This document shows positions 1-5,578 of a stretch of 5,578 nt of DNA, piece by piece. Source of the stretch: Chloroflexota bacterium (GTDB taxonomy: Bacteria; Chloroflexota; Limnocylindria; Limnocylindrales; CSP1-4); NCBI GenBank assembly GCA_013695255.1, contig JACDAV010000213.1, positions 1 through 5,578 on the forward strand, written 5' to 3'. Position numbers and translations under genes: made by a program. The stretch's first letter is position 1; each line of letters starts with the position of its first letter. The notes under the pieces are model-generated. The model worked only from the letters and a program-made list of their open reading frames with translations. It was not told the origin of the DNA and did not search any database.

Positions 1-164
1 TGGAGTTTGCCGCGTTTCACTCCGCCGGCGAACCGGCGGCATCGTCACTGTGGCACTGGTCCTCGCCTCGCGGCGGGCGGGCGTTACCCGCCACCCTGCG
101 CTGGGGAGCTCGGACTTTCCTCACGCCGGCCGAAGCCGACGCGCGGCCATCCGGCCACCTCGCT
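1..164 (-). ncRNA. rnpB: RNase P RNA (rnpB), 5' half, cut by the left window edge
   Basis: This is the catalytic RNA of ribonuclease P, which trims the 5' leader from pre-tRNAs. Reading the minus strand, a P1/P2 5' strand (about 164-143) leads into a P3 hairpin (142-135 pairs with 130-123, TTCG loop). The hallmark GAGGAAAGTCC follows at 122-112, then GCTCC, then CAGGGTGGCGGGTAACGCCC (98-79). In that last stretch 92-87 pairs with 81-76 as P9. The conserved CAGTGCCACAG lies at 58-48, then a perfect 7 bp stem with a TTCG loop (39-33 with 28-22) and GTGAAAC...GGCAAACTCC at 20-2. The order and spacing match the bacterial A-type ribozyme. The 3' half, including the other strands of P1, P2 and P4, lies outside the window. 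The 5' end is estimated from the promoter and by analogy with actinobacterial rnpB (GCGAG...GGCCGC before P3), so it could be off by a few bases. Identity is very likely. Confidence 0.93.
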
Positions 165-173
165 GACCGCCCG

Positions 174-202
174 ATTCTACCGTCCGAAGCCCGCCGCGTA
201 AA
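174..202 (-). promoter_or_regulatory. Promoter of rnpB
   Basis: On the minus strand, a -35-like TTTACG (202-197) and a -10 TAGAAT (179-174) are separated by 17 bp, the optimal spacing for a housekeeping sigma factor. The -10 box differs from TATAAT at one position. It ends about 8-10 bases before the inferred 5' end of the RNase P RNA, as expected for a stable RNA with no leader. The same TAGAAT hexamer precedes the icd start. Confidence 0.7.
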
Positions 203-384
203 CCGCAAATCGAACGACCGTTCACCATCCGGCCGTGGAGGGCAGCCCGATTGGAGCCGCGGTGCGAGCGACTGGACCCGCGAGGATGGCGCCGGAGGGT
301 CTCCGTGACGGCCGTCTCGATCTGCCGGCCAGTTGATCCGTGCACGCGCCCGCGGCCATCAGCCCGAAGCTGAGCCCAGTCCGG

Positions 385-999
385 TCACGGTTTCGCGATC
401 CACTCAACCAGGGTGGGGCCACCGGCCGCCACGCGGTCGATCGCCAGGTTCGCGAGCGCGTCCGCCGCCCCGTTCTGGGCGCGCGGGACGTGCCGCGCGG
501 TCCAGCGCCTGAAGCCGGCCAGCAACGCCCTCGCGTCGGCATGGAGCGGCGCAAGCTTCGCGTCCTTGACCCGCCACCGGCCGGCGAGCTGCTCGACGAT
601 CAGCTTTGAGTCGAGCAGCAGGTGCACCTCGGACGCACCCAGCCGCCGCGCGAGGTCCACCGCACGCACGACGCCGGTGTACTCGGCGACGTTGTTGGTC
701 TGCCGGCCGAGGTACTCCGAGATGGTCGCGTCCGGCGACGCGAACGGCTCGCGCGCGTCAGGTCGCGCCGCGTCAACGAGCACGGCACCCAGCGAGGCCG
801 GGCCCGGGTTGCCCCGCGCGGCGCCGTCGGTGCGGACGATGAACGCGCGTCCACCGGTGACCGGGACCGCGGACACCGGCGACGGCGCCGGGTCGAGCCC
901 CTCGATCCCCTCCCAGAGCGGCGGCTCCTCCTTCAGGGGGCGTTCCCGTCGTCGGCCGCGGGCCCCGTCTCGGAGCCGCGTCCGCGCAGCTTGCGCCAT
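385..999 (-). CDS. RNase HI-family protein (RVT_3-like)
   Basis: This is a ribonuclease HI-type nuclease, expected to cut the RNA strand of RNA:DNA hybrids. Residue numbers count from the ATG at 999 (204 aa). The domain spans about 52-190. The four acidic catalytic residues are present: D58 in TDGAARGNPGPAS, E106 in TNNVAEYTG, D130 in LLLDSKLIVEQL and D180 in NGAADALANLA, preceded by H170 in HVPRAQN. ARGNPGPA and AEY are typical of the short RNase HI/RVT_3 family, also found as the N-terminal half of actinobacterial RNase H/phosphatase fusions; no phosphatase domain follows here. The start is uncertain. ATG 999 overlaps sdhB by 67 bp and has no Shine-Dalgarno site. The only other in-frame start is GTG at 876 (163 aa), also without one, and it would still keep the whole catalytic domain. 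It is probably the last gene of the icd-sdh operon. I see no terminator after it. Confidence 0.88.
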   Translation of the reverse strand: MAQAARTRLRDGARGRRRERPLKEEPPLWEGIEGLDPAPSPVSAVPVTGGRAFIVRTDGAARGNPGPASLGAVLVDAARPDAREPFASPDATISEYLGRQTNNVAEYTGVVRAVDLARRLGASEVHLLLDSKLIVEQLAGRWRVKDAKLAPLHADARALLAGFRRWTARHVPRAQNGAADALANLAIDRVAAGGPTLVEWIAKP

Positions 1000-1718
1000 G
1001 CGATCTGGATCGGGTCGTAGTAGCGGTCCGCGACACGCTCCTTGAGGGGGATGATCGCGTTGTCGGTGATCTTGATGTGCTCAGGGCAGACTTCGGTGCA
1101 GCACTTCGTGATGTTGCAGAAGCCGATCCCGCCCTCATCCTTGAGATGCGATGTCCGGTCGGCGGTGTCCATCGGGTGCATCTCGAGGCCGGCCGCCCGG
1201 ACCAGGAAGCGCGGCCCCATGAACGGCCGCTCCGTCTCGTGGTTGCGCAGGACATGACAGACGTCCTGGCACAGGAAGCACTCGATGCACTTGCGGAACT
1301 CCTGGACCCGCTCGATGTCCTCCTGCTGCCAGCGCCACGTCTCCTGGGGCCGGTCGGGCGGCGGCTGGAACGGCGGGATCCGGCGATTCACCTCGTAGTT
1401 CCACGACACGTCGACGACCAGGTCCTTGACGAGCGGGAAGGCGCGCATCGGCTCGACGGTGATCGGCTCGCCTTCGGCGAAGTCGGAGAGGCGAGTCTTG
1501 CAGGTCAGCCTGGGGCGGCCGTTGACCTCCGCACCACACGATCCGCACTTGGCGGCCTTGCAGTTCCAGCGGACGGCGAGGTCCGGCGCCAAGTGGGCCT
1601 GGACCCAGTGGAGGGCGTCGAGGACGACCATCCCCTCCTCTACCGGGACGTCGTAGTCGACCAGCCTCCCGCTCGAGCCGGGCGATCCGCGGAAGACTCT
1701 CAGCTGGGCTTCGGGCAT
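933..1718 (-). CDS. sdhB: Succinate dehydrogenase iron-sulfur subunit, Sdh1/type F-like
   Basis: This subunit carries electrons from the flavin of SdhA to the membrane anchor through three iron-sulfur clusters (261 aa). The N-terminal plant-type ferredoxin domain (about 1-105) binds [2Fe-2S] through C53, C58, C61 and C73. The C-terminal alpha-helical domain has C144-x2-C147-x2-C150-x3-C154 and C201...C207...C211-P. By analogy with E. coli SdhB, C144, C147, C150 and C211 bind [4Fe-4S], and C154, C201 and C207 bind [3Fe-4S]. C206 is an extra cysteine. The stretches CIECFLCQDVCHV and CNITKCCTEVCPEHIKITDN closely resemble the mycobacterial Sdh1 iron-sulfur subunit as I recall it. The last 15 or so residues form a hydrophilic tail with no family counterpart I can name. 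The ATG at 1718 is preferred over an in-frame TTG at 1736 because GGAG (1729-1726) lies 7 nt upstream. The gene starts 4 bp after the sdhA stop, so translation is probably coupled. Confidence 0.96.
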   Translation of the reverse strand: MPEAQLRVFRGSPGSSGRLVDYDVPVEEGMVVLDALHWVQAHLAPDLAVRWNCKAAKCGSCGAEVNGRPRLTCKTRLSDFAEGEPITVEPMRAFPLVKDLVVDVSWNYEVNRRIPPFQPPPDRPQETWRWQQEDIERVQEFRKCIECFLCQDVCHVLRNHETERPFMGPRFLVRAAGLEMHPMDTADRTSHLKDEGGIGFCNITKCCTEVCPEHIKITDNAIIPLKERVADRYYDPIQIAWRKLRGRGSETGPAADDGNAP

Positions 1719-1722
1719 CGAC

Positions 1723-3531
1723 CTACTCCGTTTCAATCAGCGGGCGCAGCTCGTCCGGCAGCTCCGGCACCGACGCCGTCGTCACCTCGAGCCCATCGTC
1801 CGCAAGGCGGACGACGCTGTTGAGCCTCGCCCAGGCCGGATCCGGTTCCGTGTAGTCAAGGCGGCTGTGGGCGCCTCGGCTCTCACGGCGCTGCAGCGCG
1901 CTGCGCGCGATCGCCTCGGACACGATGAGCATGTTCCGCACCTCGAAAACCAGGTCCCAGCCGGGGTTGTAGGGACGTCCGCCGGAGATGCCGATATCCG
2001 GCCACCGGGAGCGCAGGTCGCCGATCCGGCGGATCGCCTCCTCGAGATCTGCCTCGGTCCGGAAGATCCCGACCTGCGACTGCATCGTCGACTGGAGCTC
2101 CTCGTGGAGGCGATGCGGATCCGCCCGGCCCGGCCGGTCGAACGGGGCGGACAGGTCCCGTTCCGCTTCGCGGACCTGGATCGGGTCGATGTGCCGGAGC
2201 TCGGGCGCGGCCGCTGCAGCCGCCGCCGCGCCGGCGCCGGTCCGCTGGCCGAACACGAGCAGGTCGGAAAGTGAGTTCCCGCCCAGCCGGTTGGCCCCGT
2301 GCATACCGCCGGCGACCTCGCCGGCGGCAAACAGGCCCTGTCGGGTCGTCGCGCCGGTGTCAGCGTCGACCCGGATCCCGCCCATGATGTAGTGGGTGGT
2401 CGGACCGACCTCCATCGGACCGGTCGTGATGTCGACGTCGGCGAGCTCCTTGAACTGCTCATACATCGAGGGCAGCTTGCGCCGGACGTGTTCGGCCGGC
2501 AGGTAGCTGATGTCGAGAAAGACGCCGCCGTGCTCGGTGCCGCGCCCCTCGCGGACCTCGGTGTAGATCGCGCGCGAGACGTTGTCGCGGGTCGACAGCT
2601 CGGGCGGCCGTCGAGCGTCCGTCGAGCGGGCAGCGCTCTGGGCCTCGACCCAGGTCGTGGCTTCCTCGTCGGTCGCCGCGTACTCGTGGCGCCGGTCCTC
2701 CGGCAAGTACTTCCACATGAACCGCTCACCGTCCTTGTTGCGGAGGATCCCGCCCTCGCCGCGCACGGCTTCGGTGACGAGGAGGCCCTTGACGCCGGGC
2801 GGCCAGACCATGCCGGTGGGGTGGAACTGGACGAACTCCATGTCGAGCAGCTCGGCCCCGGCGAGACAGGCCAGCGCGTGCCCGTCGCCCGAGTACTCCC
2901 ACGAGTTCGAGCTGACCTGGTACGCCCGGCCGACGCCGCCCGTCGCGAGGACGATGGTCTTCGCCGGAAAGACCACGGGGCGGCCGGTAGCCCGCCAGTA
3001 CCCGAACGCGCCGGTGACCCGATCGGGCTGCGTCAGCAGGTGGCTGATCGTGCACTCCATGTACACCGCGATGCCCGCCCCGACGGCCCGGTCCTGGAGC
3101 GTCCGGATCATCTCGAGGCCGGTCCGGTCGCCCACGTGCGCCAGGCGCGGGTGCGAGTGACCGCCGAACGGACGCTGGAGGATCCGGCCATCGGCCGTCC
3201 GGTCGAATACGGCGCCCCAGCGCTCGAGCTCACGAACCCGATCCGGCGCCTCCTGGGCATGGAGCTCGGCCATCCGTGGGTTGTTCAGGAGCTTGCCGCC
3301 GACCATCGTGTCGCGGAAGTGGACCTGCCATGAGTCGGCCGGGGCGACGTGGGCGAGGGCGGCCGCGACACCGCCCTCGGCCATCACCGTGTGCGCCTTT
3401 CCGAGGAGCGACTTGCAGACGAGCCCGACCGACGCTCCCTGATCGGCCGCCTCGATCGCCGCGCGCAGCCCGGCGCCGCCGGCCCCGACGACGAGAACGT
3501 CGTGCGGATGCCGCTCGATCGTTTCCTTCAC
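1723..3531 (-). CDS. sdhA: Succinate dehydrogenase flavoprotein subunit
   Basis: This is the catalytic subunit (602 aa), oxidising succinate to fumarate on the cytoplasmic face with covalently bound FAD. The Rossmann motif GAGGAG is at 16-21. H47, in GKAHTVMAEGG, lines up with the histidine that carries 8-alpha-linked FAD. Substrate and proton-relay residues known from E. coli SdhA are all found: H237 (FHPTG), E254 and R257 (TEAVRGEGG), H380 (TTHYIMGG) and R415 (GANRLGGNS). The capping domain lies roughly at 240-350 and the helical C-terminal domain at about 470-602. A run of eight alanines (435-442) follows LLVFGQRTGAG; it sits just before the C-terminal domain and may be a flexible linker. 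The start is a GTG that overlaps the sdhC stop as GTGA, with no clear Shine-Dalgarno site, which points to translational coupling. The frame stays open far upstream only because of the high GC content. The order anchor-A-B matches mycobacterial sdh1. Confidence 0.97.
   Translation of the reverse strand: MKETIERHPHDVLVVGAGGAGLRAAIEAADQGASVGLVCKSLLGKAHTVMAEGGVAAALAHVAPADSWQVHFRDTMVGGKLLNNPRMAELHAQEAPDRVRELERWGAVFDRTADGRILQRPFGGHSHPRLAHVGDRTGLEMIRTLQDRAVGAGIAVYMECTISHLLTQPDRVTGAFGYWRATGRPVVFPAKTIVLATGGVGRAYQVSSNSWEYSGDGHALACLAGAELLDMEFVQFHPTGMVWPPGVKGLLVTEAVRGEGGILRNKDGERFMWKYLPEDRRHEYAATDEEATTWVEAQSAARSTDARRPPELSTRDNVSRAIYTEVREGRGTEHGGVFLDISYLPAEHVRRKLPSMYEQFKELADVDITTGPMEVGPTTHYIMGGIRVDADTGATTRQGLFAAGEVAGGMHGANRLGGNSLSDLLVFGQRTGAGAAAAAAAAPELRHIDPIQVREAERDLSAPFDRPGRADPHRLHEELQSTMQSQVGIFRTEADLEEAIRRIGDLRSRWPDIGISGGRPYNPGWDLVFEVRNMLIVSEAIARSALQRRESRGAHSRLDYTEPDPAWARLNSVVRLADDGLEVTTASVPELPDELRPLIETE
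1726..1729 (-). promoter_or_regulatory. Ribosome binding site of sdhB
   Basis: GGAG lies on the minus strand 7 nt before the ATG at 1718, inside the last codons of sdhA; the sdhA TAG stop (1725-1723) falls between this site and the start. It decides in favour of ATG 1718 over the TTG at 1736, which lies upstream of the site. Confidence 0.65.
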
Positions 3532-4325
3532 AGGCGAATCGCCGGATCGCCGATGACGCCGAGCGCGAGCAACCGGATGTACAGGTCCGTCGCGGTGACG
3601 GAGATGAGGCTGGCCCAGGCCCACTCCATGTGCTTGACGTTGAACCAGGTGGCCGCCCGCCAGGCCGTATGGCGCGCCCGCGCCCGGGCCGTGCACGAGA
3701 AGCAGTCCAGCCGGCCACCGAGGAGGTGGCGCAGCGAGTGACAGGACAACGAGTAGCCAGTCAGGAGGGCGGCATTGACGAACAGCAGCGCTCCGCCGAG
3801 CCCGAACCGCAGGTGGCCCTCGTGGTCCCGCAGGCCGATCGCGGCGTCGACCCACAGGAAGAACAGCGGTATGAACGCGAGATACAGGAAGTACCGATGC
3901 ACGTTCTGCAGGATGAACGGGAGGGCCGTCTCCATCCGGTACCAGCGATGGACCTTCGGCTCGCCGACCGCGCAACCGGGCGGATCGGCGAAGTAGAACC
4001 GGTAGTAGGCCTTGCGGTAGTAGAAGCAGGTCGCCCGGAAGCCGAGCGGGATCCACAGGATCAGGAGGCCCGGGCTGATCCAGCTCGGCAGCCAGTCGGG
4101 CGTGATCAGCGGCGAGAAGAGGGGCGACAGGTAGCCGTCGACCTCGTAGGCGGTCCCGAAGATCGGGGTCCACAGGATGCCGCTGACGAACAGATAGGTC
4201 GCGCAGATCGTGAAGACCGTCGCCTGGACGCCCGGCGCCACCCACCAGGCGTCGCGCCGGGAGGTCTGGCCGAGCCCCTGCCTCGCCGTACCGACCGGCT
4301 TGGCCGGCACCTCCGTCACTGCCAT
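3528..4325 (-). CDS. sdhC: Succinate dehydrogenase membrane anchor, Sdh1/type F-like (probable Rieske-type cluster)
   Basis: This is the single membrane anchor of the three-subunit SDH (265 aa); it receives electrons from SdhB and reduces quinone. Five membrane helices can be read at about 30-52, 84-103, 136-162, 176-198 and 234-258, with a soluble N-terminus. It lacks the look of the usual cytochrome b556 anchors. It matches, from memory, the mycobacterial Sdh1 anchor along its length: YLSPLFSP (65-72), PLGFRATCFYYRKAYYR (93-109), PPGCAV, LPFILQNVHRYF (135-146), CHSLRHLLGGRLDCFSC (195-211) and NVKHMEWAWASL (229-240). In M. smegmatis Sdh1 this subunit holds a membrane-embedded Rieske-type [2Fe-2S] cluster with histidine ligands. 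Candidate ligands here are C195, H196, H200, H143, H232, C100, C118, C208 and C211; I cannot say which are used. AGGT (4334-4331) precedes the ATG by 5 nt, and the gene begins 11 bp after the icd stop. Confidence 0.88.
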   Translation of the reverse strand: MAVTEVPAKPVGTARQGLGQTSRRDAWWVAPGVQATVFTICATYLFVSGILWTPIFGTAYEVDGYLSPLFSPLITPDWLPSWISPGLLILWIPLGFRATCFYYRKAYYRFYFADPPGCAVGEPKVHRWYRMETALPFILQNVHRYFLYLAFIPLFFLWVDAAIGLRDHEGHLRFGLGGALLFVNAALLTGYSLSCHSLRHLLGGRLDCFSCTARARARHTAWRAATWFNVKHMEWAWASLISVTATDLYIRLLALGVIGDPAIRL

Positions 4326-4330
4326 GTTCG

Positions 4331-4334
4331 ACCT
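4331..4334 (-). promoter_or_regulatory. Ribosome binding site of sdhC
   Basis: A short AGGT on the minus strand, 5 nt before the sdhC ATG and just after the icd TAG stop. It is a weak Shine-Dalgarno match, but it is well placed and agrees with the chosen start. Confidence 0.45.
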
Positions 4335-4336
4335 GG

Positions 4337-5362
4337 CTATGCGCTGGCGGCGGGAACGACGGCAAGGCGCTCCGCGACGGCCTCGCCGAACTCGCGCGTC
4401 CCGGCCGTGCCACCCAGGTCGTAGGTGATCGTGCGACCCTCGGCGATCACGTCACGGACGGCATCCTCGACCCGCTGCGCCGCCACCGGCTCGCCGAGAT
4501 GGCGGAGCATCAGCGCGCCGGACAGGATCATCGCCGTCGGGTTGGCCTTGTTCTGGCCCGCGTACTTGGGCGCCGAGCCGTGAACGGGCTCGAACACCGC
4601 CTCGTCCGCGCCGATGTTGGCGCCGGGCGCGACACCCAGCCCGCCGACCAGGCCCGCTGCGAGATCGCTGACGATGTCGCCATAGAGGTTCGGCAGGACC
4701 AGGACGTCGTAGAGCTCGGGCTTCTGGACGAGCTGCATGCACATGTTGTCGACGATCCGGTCCTCGAACTCCACCCGACCTTCGTACTCCGCCGCCACGG
4801 TTCGGCAGCTCTCGAGGAACAGACCGTCGGACAGCTTCATGATGTTGGCCTTGTGGACGGCGGTGACCTTTCGCCGGCCGTTCGCCACCGCGTAGTCGAA
4901 GGCGAAGCGCGCGATCCGCTCCGACGCCTCGCGGGTGATGATCTTGATGCTCTCGGCGGCATCGCGGCCGACCCGGTGCTCGATGCCGGCGTAGAGGTCC
5001 TCCGTGTTCTCCCGGACGATCACGAGGTCGACGTCCTCGTAGCGGGACTCGAGGCCCTTGATGGAGCGTGCCGGGCGGAGGTTGGCGTACAGGTCGAGCG
5101 TCTGGCGCAGTGTGACGTTGACACTCCGGAAGCCCTCCCCGACAGGCGTGGTGATGGGTCCCTTGATCGCGATCTTGTTGCGCCGGATCGATTCGAGGAC
5201 GTGGTCCGGGAGCGGCGTGCCGTAGCGCTCCATCACCGCCTCGCCGGCGTCGACGACCTCCCACTCGAAGCCGACCCCCGATGCGTCGAGGACGCGGCGG
5301 GTCGCCTCCGCCAGCTCCGGACCGATGCCGTCGCCGGGGATCAGCGTCACACGATGGGCCAT
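4337..5362 (-). CDS. icd: Isocitrate dehydrogenase (isocitrate/isopropylmalate dehydrogenase family)
   Basis: This enzyme oxidatively decarboxylates isocitrate to 2-oxoglutarate in the TCA cycle (341 aa, the short form of the family; E. coli Icd is about 416). The N-terminus shows PGDGIGPE (9-16). The tricarboxylate pocket is of the isocitrate type: S80 and N82 in RSVNVTLR, R86, R96 (LRP), R117 ([11 protein letters not shown]) and Y124. K171 (HKANIMK) is the catalytic lysine. D205, D229 and D233 are the metal ligands (NLYGDIVSD). S80 and N82 argue against isopropylmalate dehydrogenase. The cofactor loop reads [15 protein letters not shown] (261-275). Its Lys-Tyr is NADP-like, yet the arginine that holds the 2'-phosphate in E. 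coli Icd is replaced by glycine in TYDLGG (about 318), so the coenzyme is open. Homoisocitrate dehydrogenase is a less likely alternative. It is the first gene of the operon, has no Shine-Dalgarno site, and is probably translated from a leaderless mRNA. Confidence 0.94.
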   Translation of the reverse strand: MAHRVTLIPGDGIGPELAEATRRVLDASGVGFEWEVVDAGEAVMERYGTPLPDHVLESIRRNKIAIKGPITTPVGEGFRSVNVTLRQTLDLYANLRPARSIKGLESRYEDVDLVIVRENTEDLYAGIEHRVGRDAAESIKIITREASERIARFAFDYAVANGRRKVTAVHKANIMKLSDGLFLESCRTVAAEYEGRVEFEDRIVDNMCMQLVQKPELYDVLVLPNLYGDIVSDLAAGLVGGLGVAPGANIGADEAVFEPVHGSAPKYAGQNKANPTAMILSGALMLRHLGEPVAAQRVEDAVRDVIAEGRTITYDLGGTAGTREFGEAVAERLAVVPAASA

Positions 5363-5369
5363 GTCGGCA

Positions 5370-5375
5370 ATTCTA
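5370..5375 (-). promoter_or_regulatory. -10 box of the icd-sdh operon, leaderless start
   Basis: TAGAAT on the minus strand ends 7 nt before the icd ATG, so transcription would begin at the A of ATG or within a base or two of it. No Shine-Dalgarno sequence lies upstream of this ATG, which fits leaderless translation. No good -35 hexamer is visible 16-18 bp upstream. The hexamer is identical to the rnpB -10 box. Confidence 0.5.
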
Positions 5376-5474
5376 GCGGTGGGCCCGCTCAGAAGCTGTG
5401 AGCGCGCTCGGCCCGGCTACGCTCCGCCGTCGGCTGCGCCCCGTGGACTGACCGGCGCACGTCGCCGACCGACG

Positions 5475-5578
5475 GACCGTCCAGGGATGCTTGGCGGGCG
5501 TCGCATCGACGTTGCCGGCGCGCGATGGCCCGGACGACCCGGAACACGTGCGTGCCGGCCGCCAGGCTCGTGTACCTC
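5475..5578 (-). pseudogene. Frameshifted remnant of an Ig-like/Fn3-like repeat protein
   Basis: On the minus strand, 5577-5521 reads TSLAAGTHVFRVVRAIA (after two leading residues). Skipping one base (C at 5520), 5519-5475 reads AGNVDATPAKHPWTV. Joined, this matches the end of the bacterial Ig-like/Fn3-like extracellular repeat, whose usual form is roughly L-x-x-GTH-x-F-x-VRAxDxAGN-x-D-x-TPA-x-x-x-WTV. Neither frame alone gives this pattern, and no similar sequence follows the WTV. The rest of the protein, if any, lies beyond the right edge. It could be a decayed C-terminus, the 3' end of a live gene with an unrelated tail, or a sequencing error. The assignment rests on a short motif only. Confidence 0.45.

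Noticed and set aside
307..316. Perfect 10 bp palindrome GACGGCCGTC between the RNase H gene and rnpB
   Set aside because: It has no loop or T-run, so it is not a terminator. A palindrome this short is unremarkable in GC-rich DNA.
7..345. Short ORFs on both strands at the left end
   Set aside because: They overlap the RNase P RNA and its promoter and have no protein-like features.
1719..1736. TTG start for sdhB, six codons upstream of the chosen ATG
   Set aside because: The GGAG ribosome binding site lies downstream of the TTG and 7 nt before the ATG at 1718.
2299..3333. 344-aa plus-strand ORF opposite sdhA
   Set aside because: It is a mirror frame of a well-supported flavoprotein with no motif of its own.
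3532..4413. Long upstream extension of the sdhA reading frame (open back to 4413)
   Set aside because: The extra 294 residues are a frame shadow of sdhC and icd with low-complexity Arg/Pro/Gly composition. The family's N-terminus begins at the GTG at 3531, just before the FAD motif.
3276..5401. Long plus-strand ORFs opposite icd and sdhC (for example 4499-5401 and 3276-4424)
   Set aside because: These are antisense shadows in very GC-rich DNA. They show no recognisable domain, and the minus-strand proteins have complete catalytic motifs.
5381..5414. Imperfect inverted repeat upstream of icd (GGGC...CGCTC / GAGCG...GCCC)
   Set aside because: The arms are short and interrupted, and the region is nearly all G/C. 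It is too weak to call an operator or terminator.

Overview
The window comes from a very GC-rich bacterium (close to 70% G+C by eye, with third codon positions almost all G or C). All confident genes lie on the minus strand and read from right to left. The closest relatives I can recall for the succinate dehydrogenase subunits are the actinobacterial Sdh1 (type F) proteins, but the overall style (compact operon, short isocitrate dehydrogenase, probable leaderless transcript) would also fit a Chloroflexota-like lineage. I would not assign a phylum from this window alone.

Layout in the direction of transcription. (a) 5578-5475 holds a degraded remnant of a secreted Ig-like or Fn3-like repeat protein, split by a one-base frameshift. 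(b) 5375-5370 carries a TAGAAT -10 box placed so that the transcript would begin at or next to the start codon of the next gene. (c) 5362-385 is one tightly packed operon: isocitrate dehydrogenase (icd), an 11 bp gap, the SDH membrane anchor (sdhC), a 4 bp GTGA overlap, the SDH flavoprotein (sdhA), a 4 bp gap, the SDH iron-sulfur protein (sdhB), then an RNase HI-like protein whose reading frame overlaps the end of sdhB. (d) 384-203 is a 182 bp gap with no gene, tRNA or convincing terminator that I could find. (e) 202-174 is a clean promoter (TTTACG, 17 bp spacer, TAGAAT) for (f) the RNase P RNA gene rnpB. Its 5' half lies at 164-1, and the rest runs off the left edge.

The operon joins two TCA-cycle steps: oxidative decarboxylation of isocitrate to 2-oxoglutarate, and oxidation of succinate to fumarate with electrons passed to the quinone pool. 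The SDH is a three-subunit enzyme. Its single anchor resembles the mycobacterial Sdh1 anchor, which carries a Rieske-type [2Fe-2S] cluster in the membrane rather than the usual haem. The anchor here keeps the His-rich core motif but appears to differ at one cysteine. The operon ends with a nucleic-acid enzyme and is followed by a ribozyme gene, so central metabolism leads directly into RNA processing on the same strand.

No wholly new system is evident. The points most worth checking are the anchor's metal-ligand set, the mixed cofactor signature of the isocitrate dehydrogenase, the sdhB/RNase H junction, the leaderless icd promoter, the partial rnpB, and the frameshifted remnant at the right edge.
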